Shown here in pieces: positions 7,367 through 16,053 of a stretch of DNA of 51,444 nt (position 1 is the first letter of the stretch; the number at the start of each line of letters is the position of its first letter). The position numbers and the translations under genes are program-made. The notes below the pieces were generated by a model. It ran no database searches. It had not been told where the DNA came from and saw only the letters and a list, made by a program, of their open reading frames with translations. Source of the DNA: Clostridia bacterium (GTDB taxonomy: Bacteria > Bacillota > Clostridia > Christensenellales > Aristaeellaceae); assembly GCA_017523615.1 (NCBI GenBank), contig JAFWWK010000069.1:1-51444 (forward strand), read 5' to 3'.

Positions 7367-7531
7367 ATGATACAGCTTATGGCCGGTGGAGGTGTCGCAT
7401 TGATTGGAACTAATCCTGTTTTACGAGGAGAAAAATCGTCAAAACAGAAAAGGGCTGAAAAGCTTATACTTGAAGGTCAGGACATAGAGATTATTGATGA
7501 ACTGACTTTCTATGACATTCTTAATAACTAG
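7367..7531 (+). pseudogene. Short orphan ORF, possibly the tail of a BRCT-like domain
   Basis: 54 codons ending KRAEKLILEGQDIEIIDELTFYDIL, which resembles the last helix and strand of a BRCT domain. There is no matching upstream frame. It is AT-rich relative to the neighbours and lies in the decayed right end of the island. The region 7194-7621 holds nothing else recognisable. Confidence 0.3.
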
Positions 7532-7621
7532 GAAACGTTCATCGATAAGCAATTTAGTTGAGCACTCATAATACGTCACTATGAAATTCATCAAGGCATT
7601 TGCTAAGCTATTGTGTTTAGG

Positions 7622-7644
7622 CTATTGCAGACCCGTTGCAGACC
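7622..7644 (+). repeat. Two further TTGCAGACC motifs near the right att
   Basis: CTATTGCAGACC (7622-7633) and CGTTGCAGACC (7634-7644) lie 40 bp inside the right att repeat, in the same orientation as the four copies at 1217-1275. Confidence 0.6.
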
Positions 7645-7683
7645 ATCAACCGAAAACCCGCGTCAATGCTGGATTCCTTTCCC

Positions 7684-7748
7684 CCCCTGCTAAGGGAGTA
7701 GTGCTGTTAAAGGCAGCCCGGGGTCAAATCCCGGCTTCTCCGCCAAAT
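7684..7748 (+). repeat. attR-like partial copy of tRNA-Ser(GCU)
   Basis: 64/65 identical to 1008-1072; it lacks the acceptor 5' side and D-arm, so it is not a functional tRNA. The single change is in the T-loop consensus (GTTC to GGTC). Confidence 0.88.
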
Positions 7749-7780
7749 GCCCGGAAATGTACTTTCCGGGCTCTTTTTAT
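7749..7780 (+). terminator. Ancestral terminator of tRNA-Ser(GCU)
   Basis: GCCCGGAAA (7749-7757) pairs with TTTCCGGGC (7763-7771), followed by TCTTTTTAT. It directly follows the partial tRNA copy and is probably the original chromosomal terminator, displaced by the insertion. Confidence 0.85.
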
Positions 7781-7942
7781 GTCCATTTTCGGCAACTTTA
7801 GGGCGTTTTATGGCCTTTTAGGGTAGTACATCAAATATTTTTATCACACTCTGTTCTCAGGAATTTGGGGCCGTTAATAGCACGGTTAATAACAAAAACC
7901 CCGCCGAAGTGATTTTGTTGCCAAATACCCTGAAAGTTGTGG

Positions 7943-8980
7943 CTAATGATTGTTCTTCCTGGCGGAAGCACGGATCTGCAGGTATGCTTTTTCGCAAGGG
8001 CATCCTGAGAATGCATCTTCGGCCCATAACAGCGTGCGTGCCGGGTCTCCGTCTATGACAAGATTGTGCAGGGATGTACAGCCCTGGAATGCGTCTGATT
8101 CCAACTCTGTCACACTCGCAGGAACAACGATCTTCGTCAGGGCCGGATTGTTCTCAAACGCTCCGTATCCTATGGATTCAAGATTCTGCGGCAGCCTCAA
8201 TTCATGTAGGCCGCAGTCTGAGAAGAGATACGGTTCCACCCGTCCGACTTCATCTCTGAGAACAAGGCTATTCACAAGCGGATCGTCACAAATGACATCA
8301 TGAAGGATCCAGGCGTTCAGGCTGCAGCTGCTCTCGCCGCAGTATGCGGTCCAGCCACCGCTCACAAGTACCAGCAAAGCGTCTGCATCACACAGATAGC
8401 GCCTTGGAATGCTGTCGGAACAAATCATCTCGAGCAGACCGTTTTCCCTCATCACAGCATCGGAGACAGCTGTGTCTTTCGGCAAAGCATCGTTGATCCG
8501 GACCCTTTGGGAACTGAAGGCCATATGATCCCAGATGAATACCTCATCGCCGATTTTCCAGATGATCCTTCGACCTGTCGGCGATGCGGCCATAGCATCG
8601 GGGAAACCTGTGTCATAGTGATTCTTCAGCAGGGTCATGCCTTTGCATGCTCCATCGGCTCCAACCAGCACAGCATACTGTTCAGTATATCCGGGATCAA
8701 ACCACACGCCAAGTTCTGCAGCGCCATACCTGTCTCCACCCGGCAGACAGCCGTAGCAATCGAACCGGCGCCTCGCCTTTTCACCGGTTTTTCCGAACCA
8801 GGCCATGGCTTCTTCGTGGTTCTTCCTCAGTTTTGAGAAGGGGACGCCGATGATATTCATCAATGGCATTTCTGTCACATCCTGCTTAAGCATGAGATCC
8901 CACTTGGTGCTTTCATTCAATCTCTGAGTAGTTCCATATATCCCGGTTTGTTGCTCGTTATTTCCGGGTTTCCGTTCCAT
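7943..8980 (-). CDS. Leucine-rich-repeat (BspA/LRR_5-like) protein
   Basis: 345 residues. The C-terminal part has BspA-type repeats: LRLPQNLESIGYGAFENNPALTK, then IVVPASVTELESDAFQGCTSLHN, then VIDGDPARTLLW. The N-terminal two thirds show no recognised domain (FDCYGCLPGGDRYGAAELGVWF, IWDHMAFSSQRVRIND). No signal peptide is visible, so it may be cytoplasmic. LRR_5 repeats usually mediate protein binding. The ATG overlaps a short inverted repeat shared with neighbouring accessory genes. The stretch 7781-7942 downstream holds no other gene. Confidence 0.75.
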   Translation of the reverse strand: MERKPGNNEQQTGIYGTTQRLNESTKWDLMLKQDVTEMPLMNIIGVPFSKLRKNHEEAMAWFGKTGEKARRRFDCYGCLPGGDRYGAAELGVWFDPGYTEQYAVLVGADGACKGMTLLKNHYDTGFPDAMAASPTGRRIIWKIGDEVFIWDHMAFSSQRVRINDALPKDTAVSDAVMRENGLLEMICSDSIPRRYLCDADALLVLVSGGWTAYCGESSCSLNAWILHDVICDDPLVNSLVLRDEVGRVEPYLFSDCGLHELRLPQNLESIGYGAFENNPALTKIVVPASVTELESDAFQGCTSLHNLVIDGDPARTLLWAEDAFSGCPCEKAYLQIRASARKNNH

Positions 8981-8986
8981 CAGCAG

Positions 8987-9004
8987 CTCGACAAACCGGA
9001 ATTT
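8987..9004 (+). repeat. Short repeat CTCGACAAACCGGAATTT (cassette boundary)
   Basis: It matches the reverse complement of 10254-10270 at all but one overlapping position and lies exactly between the LRR gene start and the stop of the frameshifted gene. Confidence 0.55.
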
Positions 9005-9537
9005 AACGACCTCTTAAAACTTGAAGTACTTCATCATCAGTCATGCCTTCTTTAAGCGTGTCATTATATTCTCTGAAAAAGAAAGCTTCATCATTTTCTC
9101 TTCCTTTGGCAAGATAGTGGATAAACTCTTTGAAGTATTCTTGAAACTTACTGGTTACCTCGAAGAAACCTTTCCCCTCAAATTCACTGAAATCATGAGG
9201 GTCACTGTTATCTGGAACCGGATACCATAAATCATTTAACTTAATAAAACATTGCGTGTGTTTGATGGATGATTTTATTCTGATATTCATAAAACCAAAC
9301 TGATACAGGAATCTTATTTTTGATGCAGTATAATCTGATTAGCTCGCAGATATCCCAGCACCATGCACAGTTGTTTTCTATTACAGTTTCTGGGCTCGAA
9401 AAAGAATAAGGGTTTTGGACAAAATCATAATCTTCGCCTGTGTGTACAATGCCGTTTTCATCTGTATATCCGTAATTGATCGTTTTAATAAAACTAAGAA
9501 AATCCGCCAAGGATAAATCCAAAATTCTATTCATCAA
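9003..9537 (-). pseudogene. Transglutaminase-like cysteine hydrolase, frameshifted
   Basis: Two overlapping frames read as one protein of about 177 residues. The first (9537 to 9241) has YGYTDENGIVHTG, then NNCAWCWDICELIR with the presumed nucleophile Cys60 in a CWD motif, and HQTHAMFY with the histidine. The second (9290 to 9003) continues KLNDLWYPVPDNSD, supplying the Asp/Glu position, and ends DDEVLQVLRGR. Removing one T in the TATT at about 9241-9250 joins them as THAMFYKLNDLWY. The C/H/D order matches the transglutaminase-like fold found in Firmicute accessory loci. The shift could be a real mutation or a sequencing error. Confidence 0.6.
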
Positions 9538-9550
9538 GCATCCTCCATAC

Positions 9551-9593
9551 TAATACCGATTTGTCGATCGTTCATGAAACCGGAATTTGACGA
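9551..9593 (+). repeat. Double half-site repeat between two accessory genes
   Basis: It contains ACCGATTTGTCGA (9555-9567) followed by GAAACCGGAATTTGACGA (9576-9593): a degenerate right-type and left-type end side by side, related to the repeats at 8987 and 10254. Confidence 0.45.
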
Positions 9594-9614
9594 ATTATTC
9601 AGCTTCATTTTTTA

Positions 9615-10238
9615 TCATACTAACGATTTGCCTGGGTTGCGGATCCTTGTAACTGCAAATTTAAGCAGATTACGATAGCTTTTTATCTTGTCAAACCATA
9701 ATAGCAGTTCCGGCATCTGTGAAGCAACTTTCTCAGCTATGAATGAATAGATCAAACCATCTGCTTTTTGCTCCAATCTGTAGTTATTGGCCATAAGATG
9801 ATTTAAGATGTAGAACGATTGTTTGGGCGTTACCGCTGTGTAGTGTCTTCCTGAATAATGGATATGTGTTCTTTCATCAGTCCATGAAATGTCTTTTGAA
9901 TAAACATCCACAAAATAAAACGCACCATCAAATATACCGGGAAGTCCGTTCCTGATTCGCCCATCTGCCCAAATCAGTTTCTTTGGATCGAATTCAGCAC
10001 CGGGGTAGAATAAATTGGATTCCTCTGATCCTGCCGCACCTGGAAAGATGATAGATGCACCTACCTCGAAAGCTCCGCCCACATTGCTGTGTGGCAGAAA
10101 GGATAATAATTCGATTTTATCTTCCCTTGTTCTGCGTAAATGAGGAAATGATCCGGTAAAGCCAATTTTGCGAAGATCAGGGATCACCGATTTCTTCAAC
10201 TCATGACACATGCTTTTCCATTCCGCTGACTGTGCCAT
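9615..10238 (-). CDS. DUF4304-like protein
   Basis: 207 residues. The start ATG is preceded by GGAGGAG. The N-terminal segment LKKSVIPDLRKIGFTGSFPHLRR followed by IELLSFLPHSNVGGAFEVGASI resembles DUF4304 proteins, small cytoplasmic proteins common in toxin-immunity and accessory loci and without a known activity. The C-terminal part is helical and basic. Lower GC than the flanking chromosome and the repeats at both ends suggest acquisition. Confidence 0.6.
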   Translation of the reverse strand: MAQSAEWKSMCHELKKSVIPDLRKIGFTGSFPHLRRTREDKIELLSFLPHSNVGGAFEVGASIIFPGAAGSEESNLFYPGAEFDPKKLIWADGRIRNGLPGIFDGAFYFVDVYSKDISWTDERTHIHYSGRHYTAVTPKQSFYILNHLMANNYRLEQKADGLIYSFIAEKVASQMPELLLWFDKIKSYRNLLKFAVTRIRNPGKSLV

Positions 10239-10253
10239 ATCCTCTCCTCCTCA

Positions 10254-10270
10254 AATACCGGTTTGTCGAG
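10254..10270 (-). repeat. Short inverted repeat at cassette end
   Basis: On the minus strand it reads CTCGACAAACCGGTATT, matching 8987-9003 except for one base. With that copy it flanks a 1.28-kb segment carrying two accessory genes. Confidence 0.55.
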
Positions 10271-10355
10271 CCGGAGCCCAAGAAATAATTTCTACCAACT
10301 TTACCAGATTCCTGCAATCAAATCTATGCGCCATGGGTACAGAACAGGAGGCAGC

Positions 10356-10769
10356 TTGACCAACATGAATGATAACCAGCTATCGAAGGACCGAAGGAAG
10401 CAGATAAGCCGTCACTTGTTCTCAGCATCTGCTACGGAACGTACTGCTCATCTTGAAAAATGGCGAAGATCTTCCACATCTTCTGCACATCAGCCTAACG
10501 GTGAAATAGAACTGTCATACCAAACCCTGGAAAGAAAAGCGGATGTGCTTCCCTTGCGCGAAAACCACTATGAATTTTCAAGCAAGGGAGTCGATATCAC
10601 CGTTCGCCCAGCTGACGGAACACACATGGAAGACGGAGCATTTCCTTCCGAAACCTTCGTCCAATTTCTTGAAGATCTGGCAAAACAAAAACAGAAAAAT
10701 GATAATAAAAGGGGTCAAGCGATGAATGCGTTATATGAGCAATTGGCAGAATACACCAGGATATGGTGA
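10356..10769 (+). CDS. Hypothetical protein with a TTG start
   Basis: About 137 residues; no recognised domain. AGGAGG lies 4 nt before the TTG at 10356 (L-T-N-M-N-D); an ATG at 10365 is the alternative. The initiation region (10346-10377) is 27/32 identical to that of the TnpW-like gene at 50467. The N-terminus is basic (KDRRKQISRHLF), the middle contains VDITVRPADGTHMEDGAFPSE, and the C-terminus is helical (FVQFLEDLAKQKQK). It may derive from the same transposon family. Confidence 0.45.
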   Translation: MTNMNDNQLSKDRRKQISRHLFSASATERTAHLEKWRRSSTSSAHQPNGEIELSYQTLERKADVLPLRENHYEFSSKGVDITVRPADGTHMEDGAFPSETFVQFLEDLAKQKQKNDNKRGQAMNALYEQLAEYTRIW

Positions 10770-11068
10770 GTATTCCCCTTGTTGTACGGTTTTCATGACA
10801 TATTTCCTTTGCAGCAAAATTTGATGGAGAAGGAAAGCGTGCCGGCAAGGATCACACGTACAACCGAAGTATTTCGGTATCCTCATTCTCCGCCATATTA
10901 CCATTTTCCTTGATATAAAACAACCGCATCATTTGGTGGACAAGATGCTGTTTTTCCATTCCCCGGTTATCCTTATTAGTATTTCAGCCATTTCAATATG
11001 CCGGCGAAAAGGCCACATGATGTTCACCGCTGATGAAAGCAGAGTCATCTTCTGTTCCCATCCGGTAA

Positions 11069-11098
11069 TTGACAAAACCTGCCGTTCCATGATAGAAT
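11069..11098 (+). promoter_or_regulatory. Promoter of the TerD-like protein gene
   Basis: TTGACA (11069-11074), 18-bp spacer, TAGAAT (11093-11098); predicted start about 11106, giving a 142-nt leader. The rest of 10770-11247 shows no convincing gene. Confidence 0.65.
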
Positions 11099-11247
11099 CG
11101 ATATGCAGCTAATGGGGCTTATTTCTATAAAACAATGTCTCTCAACGTTGACAAGTCCCATGATTCGCAAACAGCAGATGGCAAGATCGACAGGTCGTTT
11201 TTCGATACTGCGACTGTGCGTCTGCTTTTTTGATAGGAGGAATACGC

Positions 11248-13728
11248 GTGACGAATATCTGCCAGGATACCTGGACTGCATTCGAGGACTTTCTGTTTTC
11301 AAAAGGATATCTGGTGAATCATTCAGGTGAAGACCGGCAGGACTGCGTGCGTGTCCTGTACGCTTTGGCCAGCGTATTCGGCATCAAAGTGAAGCGCAAT
11401 CCCCATCTGGCCGTGTGGCGCATGGCCGCGGCCACCGCGCGGATCATCGGCACACAGGTACCGGAACCATTTTACACCGGATTCCCGCAAAGCGTGCTTA
11501 AGCTGACAGAGGATCTGCGGCTCATCGATCAGCTGATCCATTACAGCGTCACCTATGGCCTGGGTGATTTTTCCAAGCCCGGCTATTCCATTTTGGAAGA
11601 AGGATTCCAGCGGCTCGCCTTCCGGGAAAAAACGGAGATCAGGGAATTTGACATCGTAGAAGAAGCCGAAGCGCTGGAGCTTTTGAAAACCTATATAACA
11701 GCCATGCTCGCCTCCACCCGACCCCTGAACCGGGACTCGGAAGCCCTGGCAGTTCAGTTCGTCCGCCTGTTTCCGGACACGGTCACCGCGTGCCCCTGCA
11801 AGGATACCACCATTCGCCTGCTGATCGAAACGAGGGATCTTCGCTTCGCCCGGTTCCTCCATCTTCCGGACGTCATCCGGCTGGCTGACGAGATCAACTT
11901 CACGAACGGCCTGCCCTCCGCCGCCATAAAAAAACAGGAAATGGTCGAAAACCAAAGAAAAAAGCTCCTTGATGAACTGCTTCGGCAGAAAAAGGAAGAA
12001 TACGATTTAAACCTGGCGGCGTATCAAAGATACCTGGCAGAACTGCGGCAATATGAAACAGAACGGAAGCGTTATTTAAGCGCACTGGAGAACTACACCG
12101 AAAAGAAACGCGCTTTTGATCATAAAAAGCAAATGCTCACCTCCATATTCCCCGATATGATTACAAAGCTGTTCCTTTCAGAAAACGACATGCCAATTGA
12201 GCCGATCCCTCCCACAACGCCTGTACCCGTATCGGATCCCGGCAGTTTTATACCCCCGACCATCCCCGTTGTTAGAGCAAAAACAAAAAAAACGACAGCC
12301 GAAAAGCCCAGCATAAAAGCGCTGAACCTGCGGAACCGGGACCGCAAACTGATTTCCTCAGTAATCGACTTTTTTTTCAGTAAAGAAACGCCAGACATCA
12401 GGGAATGCTATGAAAAGCGGAAGTTGTGGTCCGGCCTCCTGCACCACATCCATTATCAGCCGAAAAACGAAGCGGCGGCGGGATTCGTGCAGGCTATGCG
12501 CGAAAAGAAGAAAAACCGATCTGTCTGGTCCGCTTTCGAGGCAGCCATGGCTGAAAATGATATCCTTAAAGCCGCCGACTTGCTCAAGGCAGGCAAAGGC
12601 ACCGGCGCGGTTGCCCGCAGCCTCAACTATATGCTGTCCAGATGTCAGAACGGGACCGACGTGGACGAACTCATCGGCCGCCTAGGCAGCCTTGACCCGA
12701 TCATCCTGATCCAGATGATCACCCAGTACAAACACTACCGCACCGGCGCGCGCACCTTCAGATTCGTACGCCGCCACATGCTGGCGACCCATTATGAAAC
12801 GGTGCCGGAAACCAAAGCTAGGCGTTCCGTTTTGCCGGAGCAGGTCCGGGCGCAGGCGGAAACACGCCTTTGGGAAATACTCATGAAAAAGCTGGCGGAA
12901 AAGGCCATTGGGAAGGTCTATGTGGAGGATGGTATGGAGAAGATCTCCATACCCCTTCAGGAAGGCACCGGTTCCTCCGGCTTCGGCGTGCTTCCCCGCG
13001 GCTCACGGGTCCGACTCCCAGAGGGGAACAAGCTCCGCTGCTTCACCTATTGGGAAAAGGTGGACGATATCGACCTGGCCTGCTTCGGCCTTGGGGAGGA
13101 CGGCACCTTTCAGGAGGAATTCTCCTGGCGCACCATGTGGGAAAGTCAGGATAAATGCATCACTTTTTCAGGGGACGAGACCTCCGGCTATCACGGCGGA
13201 TCCGAGTTCTTTGACGTGCAGGTCCCCCGTTTCCGCGAGGTATATCCCGACATACGTTATCTGGTGTTTACGGACAATGTATTTTCCGAAGTAAATTTTG
13301 ACAGGGTGATTTGCACCGCAGGTTACATGATCCGCGAGGAGGAGGACAGCGGAAAGATCTTTGAACCCAAAACAGTCAAATCCTCTTTCCATATCACTGT
13401 TCCCAGCACGTACGCGGTACTGTTTGCACTGGACCTGAAGGAAAGGGAGATCGTGTGGCTAAACCTTGGGATGGACAGCAGCGAGACCATCGCCGGAGAC
13501 AGTGAGATCGCCATGGTGCTCGATTACCTGGACGCCGCGGACATTTTCAACCTGAGCATGATGTTCAGGGGCATGTCGACAGAAGTGGTCAGCCGTCCCG
13601 AGGACGCCGATGTGATCGTTGCCGACCGTTACACCGGCGAACTGTGCGAAGGGCAGCAGCTGATCCGCAGTGTCGACCACGAAAAGATCCTCGGATATCT
13701 GAACGGACCGGAGCAGAAAAAACAATAG
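11248..13728 (+). CDS. Large coiled-coil protein with C-terminal TerD-like domain (MXAN_6230/SCO0854-like)
   Basis: 826 residues from a GTG chosen for the AGGAGG 7 nt upstream. The N-terminal third is helical and is followed by a strong coiled coil (about 235-300, rich in K/E/R) and a Pro-rich linker. The C-terminal part reads GVLPRGSRVRLPEGNKL, YWEKVDDIDLACFGL, then YLVFTDNVFSEVNFDRV and VIVADRYTGELCEG. This is the arrangement of the TerD-like beta-sandwich in MXAN_6230/SCO0854 proteins, which in other phyla also carry a RING-like domain; none is visible here. TerD domains bind calcium and act in phage, metal and colicin stress systems. The window has a canonical terD operon 16 kb away. It is followed by an HTH/TPR gene on the same strand, with a 142-bp gap. 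Confidence 0.7.
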   Translation: MTNICQDTWTAFEDFLFSKGYLVNHSGEDRQDCVRVLYALASVFGIKVKRNPHLAVWRMAAATARIIGTQVPEPFYTGFPQSVLKLTEDLRLIDQLIHYSVTYGLGDFSKPGYSILEEGFQRLAFREKTEIREFDIVEEAEALELLKTYITAMLASTRPLNRDSEALAVQFVRLFPDTVTACPCKDTTIRLLIETRDLRFARFLHLPDVIRLADEINFTNGLPSAAIKKQEMVENQRKKLLDELLRQKKEEYDLNLAAYQRYLAELRQYETERKRYLSALENYTEKKRAFDHKKQMLTSIFPDMITKLFLSENDMPIEPIPPTTPVPVSDPGSFIPPTIPVVRAKTKKTTAEKPSIKALNLRNRDRKLISSVIDFFFSKETPDIRECYEKRKLWSGLLHHIHYQPKNEAAAGFVQAMREKKKNRSVWSAFEAAMAENDILKAADLLKAGKGTGAVARSLNYMLSRCQNGTDVDELIGRLGSLDPIILIQMITQYKHYRTGARTFRFVRRHMLATHYETVPETKARRSVLPEQVRAQAETRLWEILMKKLAEKAIGKVYVEDGMEKISIPLQEGTGSSGFGVLPRGSRVRLPEGNKLRCFTYWEKVDDIDLACFGLGEDGTFQEEFSWRTMWESQDKCITFSGDETSGYHGGSEFFDVQVPRFREVYPDIRYLVFTDNVFSEVNFDRVICTAGYMIREEEDSGKIFEPKTVKSSFHITVPSTYAVLFALDLKEREIVWLNLGMDSSETIAGDSEIAMVLDYLDAADIFNLSMMFRGMSTEVVSRPEDADVIVADRYTGELCEGQQLIRSVDHEKILGYLNGPEQKKQ

Positions 13729-13870
13729 ACCCGGCGTCCCAGCCATGGACGGCCCGCTTTATCTGAATGTGGCCCTCCCAGGTCCAATTTTGCGCCTGCT
13801 TCCATGCGATAATCATGCCGTTGGACGCGCACTGTCCGGCTTATGATCATCTCCGCAGGAGGTCAGAAGA

Positions 13871-16006
13871 ATGGATACGAATGAAATGATCCGGTACCTG
13901 AAGCATGAAAGCACCCAGGCCCTGTCCGAAATAATCAAGAAACAGGAAAAACAGGCGTACATCAGCAGCTTTCCTGTTTTCATGGACAGGATGATCCGCG
14001 AAAAGCATATCAAAAGAAAGGATATCGCCCTCAGGACCGGGCTGAGCCAGGATTACACCTACAAGATCCTGAACGGCAGCAAAAGGACCGCCGAGCGAGA
14101 TTATATCCTGGCGATCTGTTTTGCCGTCAGGATGGACATGGCGCAGACACAGCACGCGCTAAACATCTACGGCATGCCGCAGCTGGACGAGAACGACGCC
14201 CGGAGCGCCGCCATTATACGCGCGATCGAGAAGGAAATCGGTTTTGACGGGTGCAACAAGTGGCTGGAATCCTGCGGACTGCCGCTGCTCAGGACCAGTC
14301 CGGACATGGAAAAGGCCGGCATCCATGTAATCGCATCCGCACCTGACGGGAAACCGGCCGTTCCACACCGAGATCCGCACTGTTACGAGGAAGTCAGCGG
14401 TTATACGCAGGCCGAAAAATGCGGCTGCGCTCCCTTCGATTATGCCTATCGCGGCGGGATCGCAGTCAGGAATTCCGAGGGCGAACTGCTGCGCCTGGAG
14501 TCATACTACAGTCCTGAGCTTTCTTACATGGTGATGATGACGCAGGAACATTATGAACAGGCTCTGGCAGCGTGCGAACAAATGGAGCCGGCCCGGCAGG
14601 GGAATGCTGGTCCGTACAGGGATGAACTGACGGATGAGGAGCCTGGCTTGTCTCCCGAACAGGGATGCTGCCCTCGGCTGCCCCTTAACGACGCGGTTAT
14701 TGACGAACGCTACGATTCCCTCGAGGAAGCCGCCGGATCAGACCTGTTCTTCTGGTTCCTGGAGATCGACGACCGGATCGACAAAAAGATACGGGAAACA
14801 TTGGACAGGGTAAAGGATACCCGGTACTGGCCTAACGCCTTCCGGGCCGGCGGCGGCTGGGCCGGGGGCAAAGCGCAGGTATACATGGAAGCCTTCAACG
14901 ACCGGGAACCCGGACGGCGGGAATATTTCCAGATCCTTCAGCAGGACGGCCGTACGCTCTATTCCGCGACCCACGCCAGCATCTTCATGCGCATGGAATT
15001 GGGGGACAGCCTTTACAACGCATACTTCGGGGATGAGCCCGGACCCGAATACTGGTTCAGGGTGGATTCCCTGGAAGACCTGAAAGAAGACCGGGAGCGC
15101 CTGACTCAGATCTTCACCATCTTGCTTCATCTCCTGCACAGAAACGCGGACCCCGAATTCATGAAGGCTGTCGGCATGAACGTACCCGAACTGCAAATGC
15201 TTCATGAAGAAAATACCCTGCTTTCCGGCAGGATCAGGGAGGCCATCGTCCAAAGCCGTTATGAGGATGCGCTGAAGGATATCGACGCGCGTGAAAAAAT
15301 GCTTGAACGGATCAAGGCACAGGGCGAAGACATCGCCTGCGCCCTGGTCAGCAGCCTGTACGACCGCGCACGGGTGACCGCCATGCTGGACGATCCCTCC
15401 TCCGCACTCGATATTTACCGCCGGATATACGCGATGAAGGACTGCATCCGCGACATGGATCCTGTCCGCTTTGAAATGGGTATGTCCGCCTTTCAACTTG
15501 CGGAAAATGCCCCGGACATTCAACAGCGCACGGGCTACAGCCGCAGTGCCCGCGAATGGCTGAAAGACGTCTATATCGACCATTGCGCCATGGTTCCATA
15601 TATGATCGCCTGCGGATCGCTCGCTTTCTGCATCGATGCGGAGGAACCGGAAAAGGCCGTAGAGCTGTACAAAGAAGCCATTTCCATTTCCATTTCCCGT
15701 AGGATCGACCTGGACCGGCTTTGGGGCTGCCGCGCCATCGTCGTCCTGCAGTACGGCAACCTCGGCTGGGTCCTGTGGAACAAGCTTGGCAGCGAGGAAG
15801 CCATGATCTGGTACGTCATGGCCCTTGAAATGATGGACGACTTTCTTGCGGACGACCATCCCGAGATCGCGGGGCAGCTTCGAAGCCGCTATTCCCACAT
15901 CGCGACCCTTCTGGATACTTTCTATCAGGAAACCGGCCGGGAAAAGGACCGTACAGCGCTGACACAGCGGATGGAAAAGCGGGGGATCCCGTTTGAAAAC
16001 AGGTAA
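13871..16006 (+). CDS. HTH (Xre-like) plus TPR-like regulatory protein
   Basis: 711 residues, ATG preceded by AGGAGG. An N-terminal helix-turn-helix lies at about 40-95 (KHIKRKDIALRTGLSQDYTYKILNG). The central region (about 150-420) is unrecognised, with a WP/FRAGGGWAGGKAQVY segment. The C-terminal half is made of paired helices that read as TPR-like repeats (SRYEDALKDIDAREK, DDPSSALDIYRRIYAMK, EEPEKAVELYKEAIS). The layout resembles signal-sensing regulators in which TPRs bind a peptide or protein. It follows the TerD-like gene on the same strand and may control or cooperate with it. No catalytic motif is seen. Confidence 0.6.
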   Translation: MDTNEMIRYLKHESTQALSEIIKKQEKQAYISSFPVFMDRMIREKHIKRKDIALRTGLSQDYTYKILNGSKRTAERDYILAICFAVRMDMAQTQHALNIYGMPQLDENDARSAAIIRAIEKEIGFDGCNKWLESCGLPLLRTSPDMEKAGIHVIASAPDGKPAVPHRDPHCYEEVSGYTQAEKCGCAPFDYAYRGGIAVRNSEGELLRLESYYSPELSYMVMMTQEHYEQALAACEQMEPARQGNAGPYRDELTDEEPGLSPEQGCCPRLPLNDAVIDERYDSLEEAAGSDLFFWFLEIDDRIDKKIRETLDRVKDTRYWPNAFRAGGGWAGGKAQVYMEAFNDREPGRREYFQILQQDGRTLYSATHASIFMRMELGDSLYNAYFGDEPGPEYWFRVDSLEDLKEDRERLTQIFTILLHLLHRNADPEFMKAVGMNVPELQMLHEENTLLSGRIREAIVQSRYEDALKDIDAREKMLERIKAQGEDIACALVSSLYDRARVTAMLDDPSSALDIYRRIYAMKDCIRDMDPVRFEMGMSAFQLAENAPDIQQRTGYSRSAREWLKDVYIDHCAMVPYMIACGSLAFCIDAEEPEKAVELYKEAISISISRRIDLDRLWGCRAIVVLQYGNLGWVLWNKLGSEEAMIWYVMALEMMDDFLADDHPEIAGQLRSRYSHIATLLDTFYQETGREKDRTALTQRMEKRGIPFENR

Positions 16007-16053
16007 AAAACAACTCCGCTCAAGATCCGGGCATATCGTCCGATTTCCGGCAG

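Larger units (their letters stand above)
1008..7748. mobile_element. Genomic island or degraded integrative element at tRNA-Ser(GCU)
   Basis: The segment is bounded by 65-bp direct repeats of the tRNA-Ser(GCU) 3' end (64/65 identical). It holds a complete-looking peptide-modification cluster on the minus strand, TTGCAGACC repeats just inside both ends, and decayed sequence near the ends. No integrase or conjugation gene remains, so the element is probably immobilised. The truncated exporter at the left end suggests a deletion there removed the exporter ATPase and possibly the integrase. The boundaries are seen directly; the history is inferred. Confidence 0.75.

Noticed and set aside
7581..7826. 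81-codon open frame at the right end of the island
   Set aside because: It runs across the attR repeat and the terminator; no homology visible.
8987..10270. Integron attC sites
   Set aside because: The repeats lack paired core sites with the required spacing, and no integron integrase is present.
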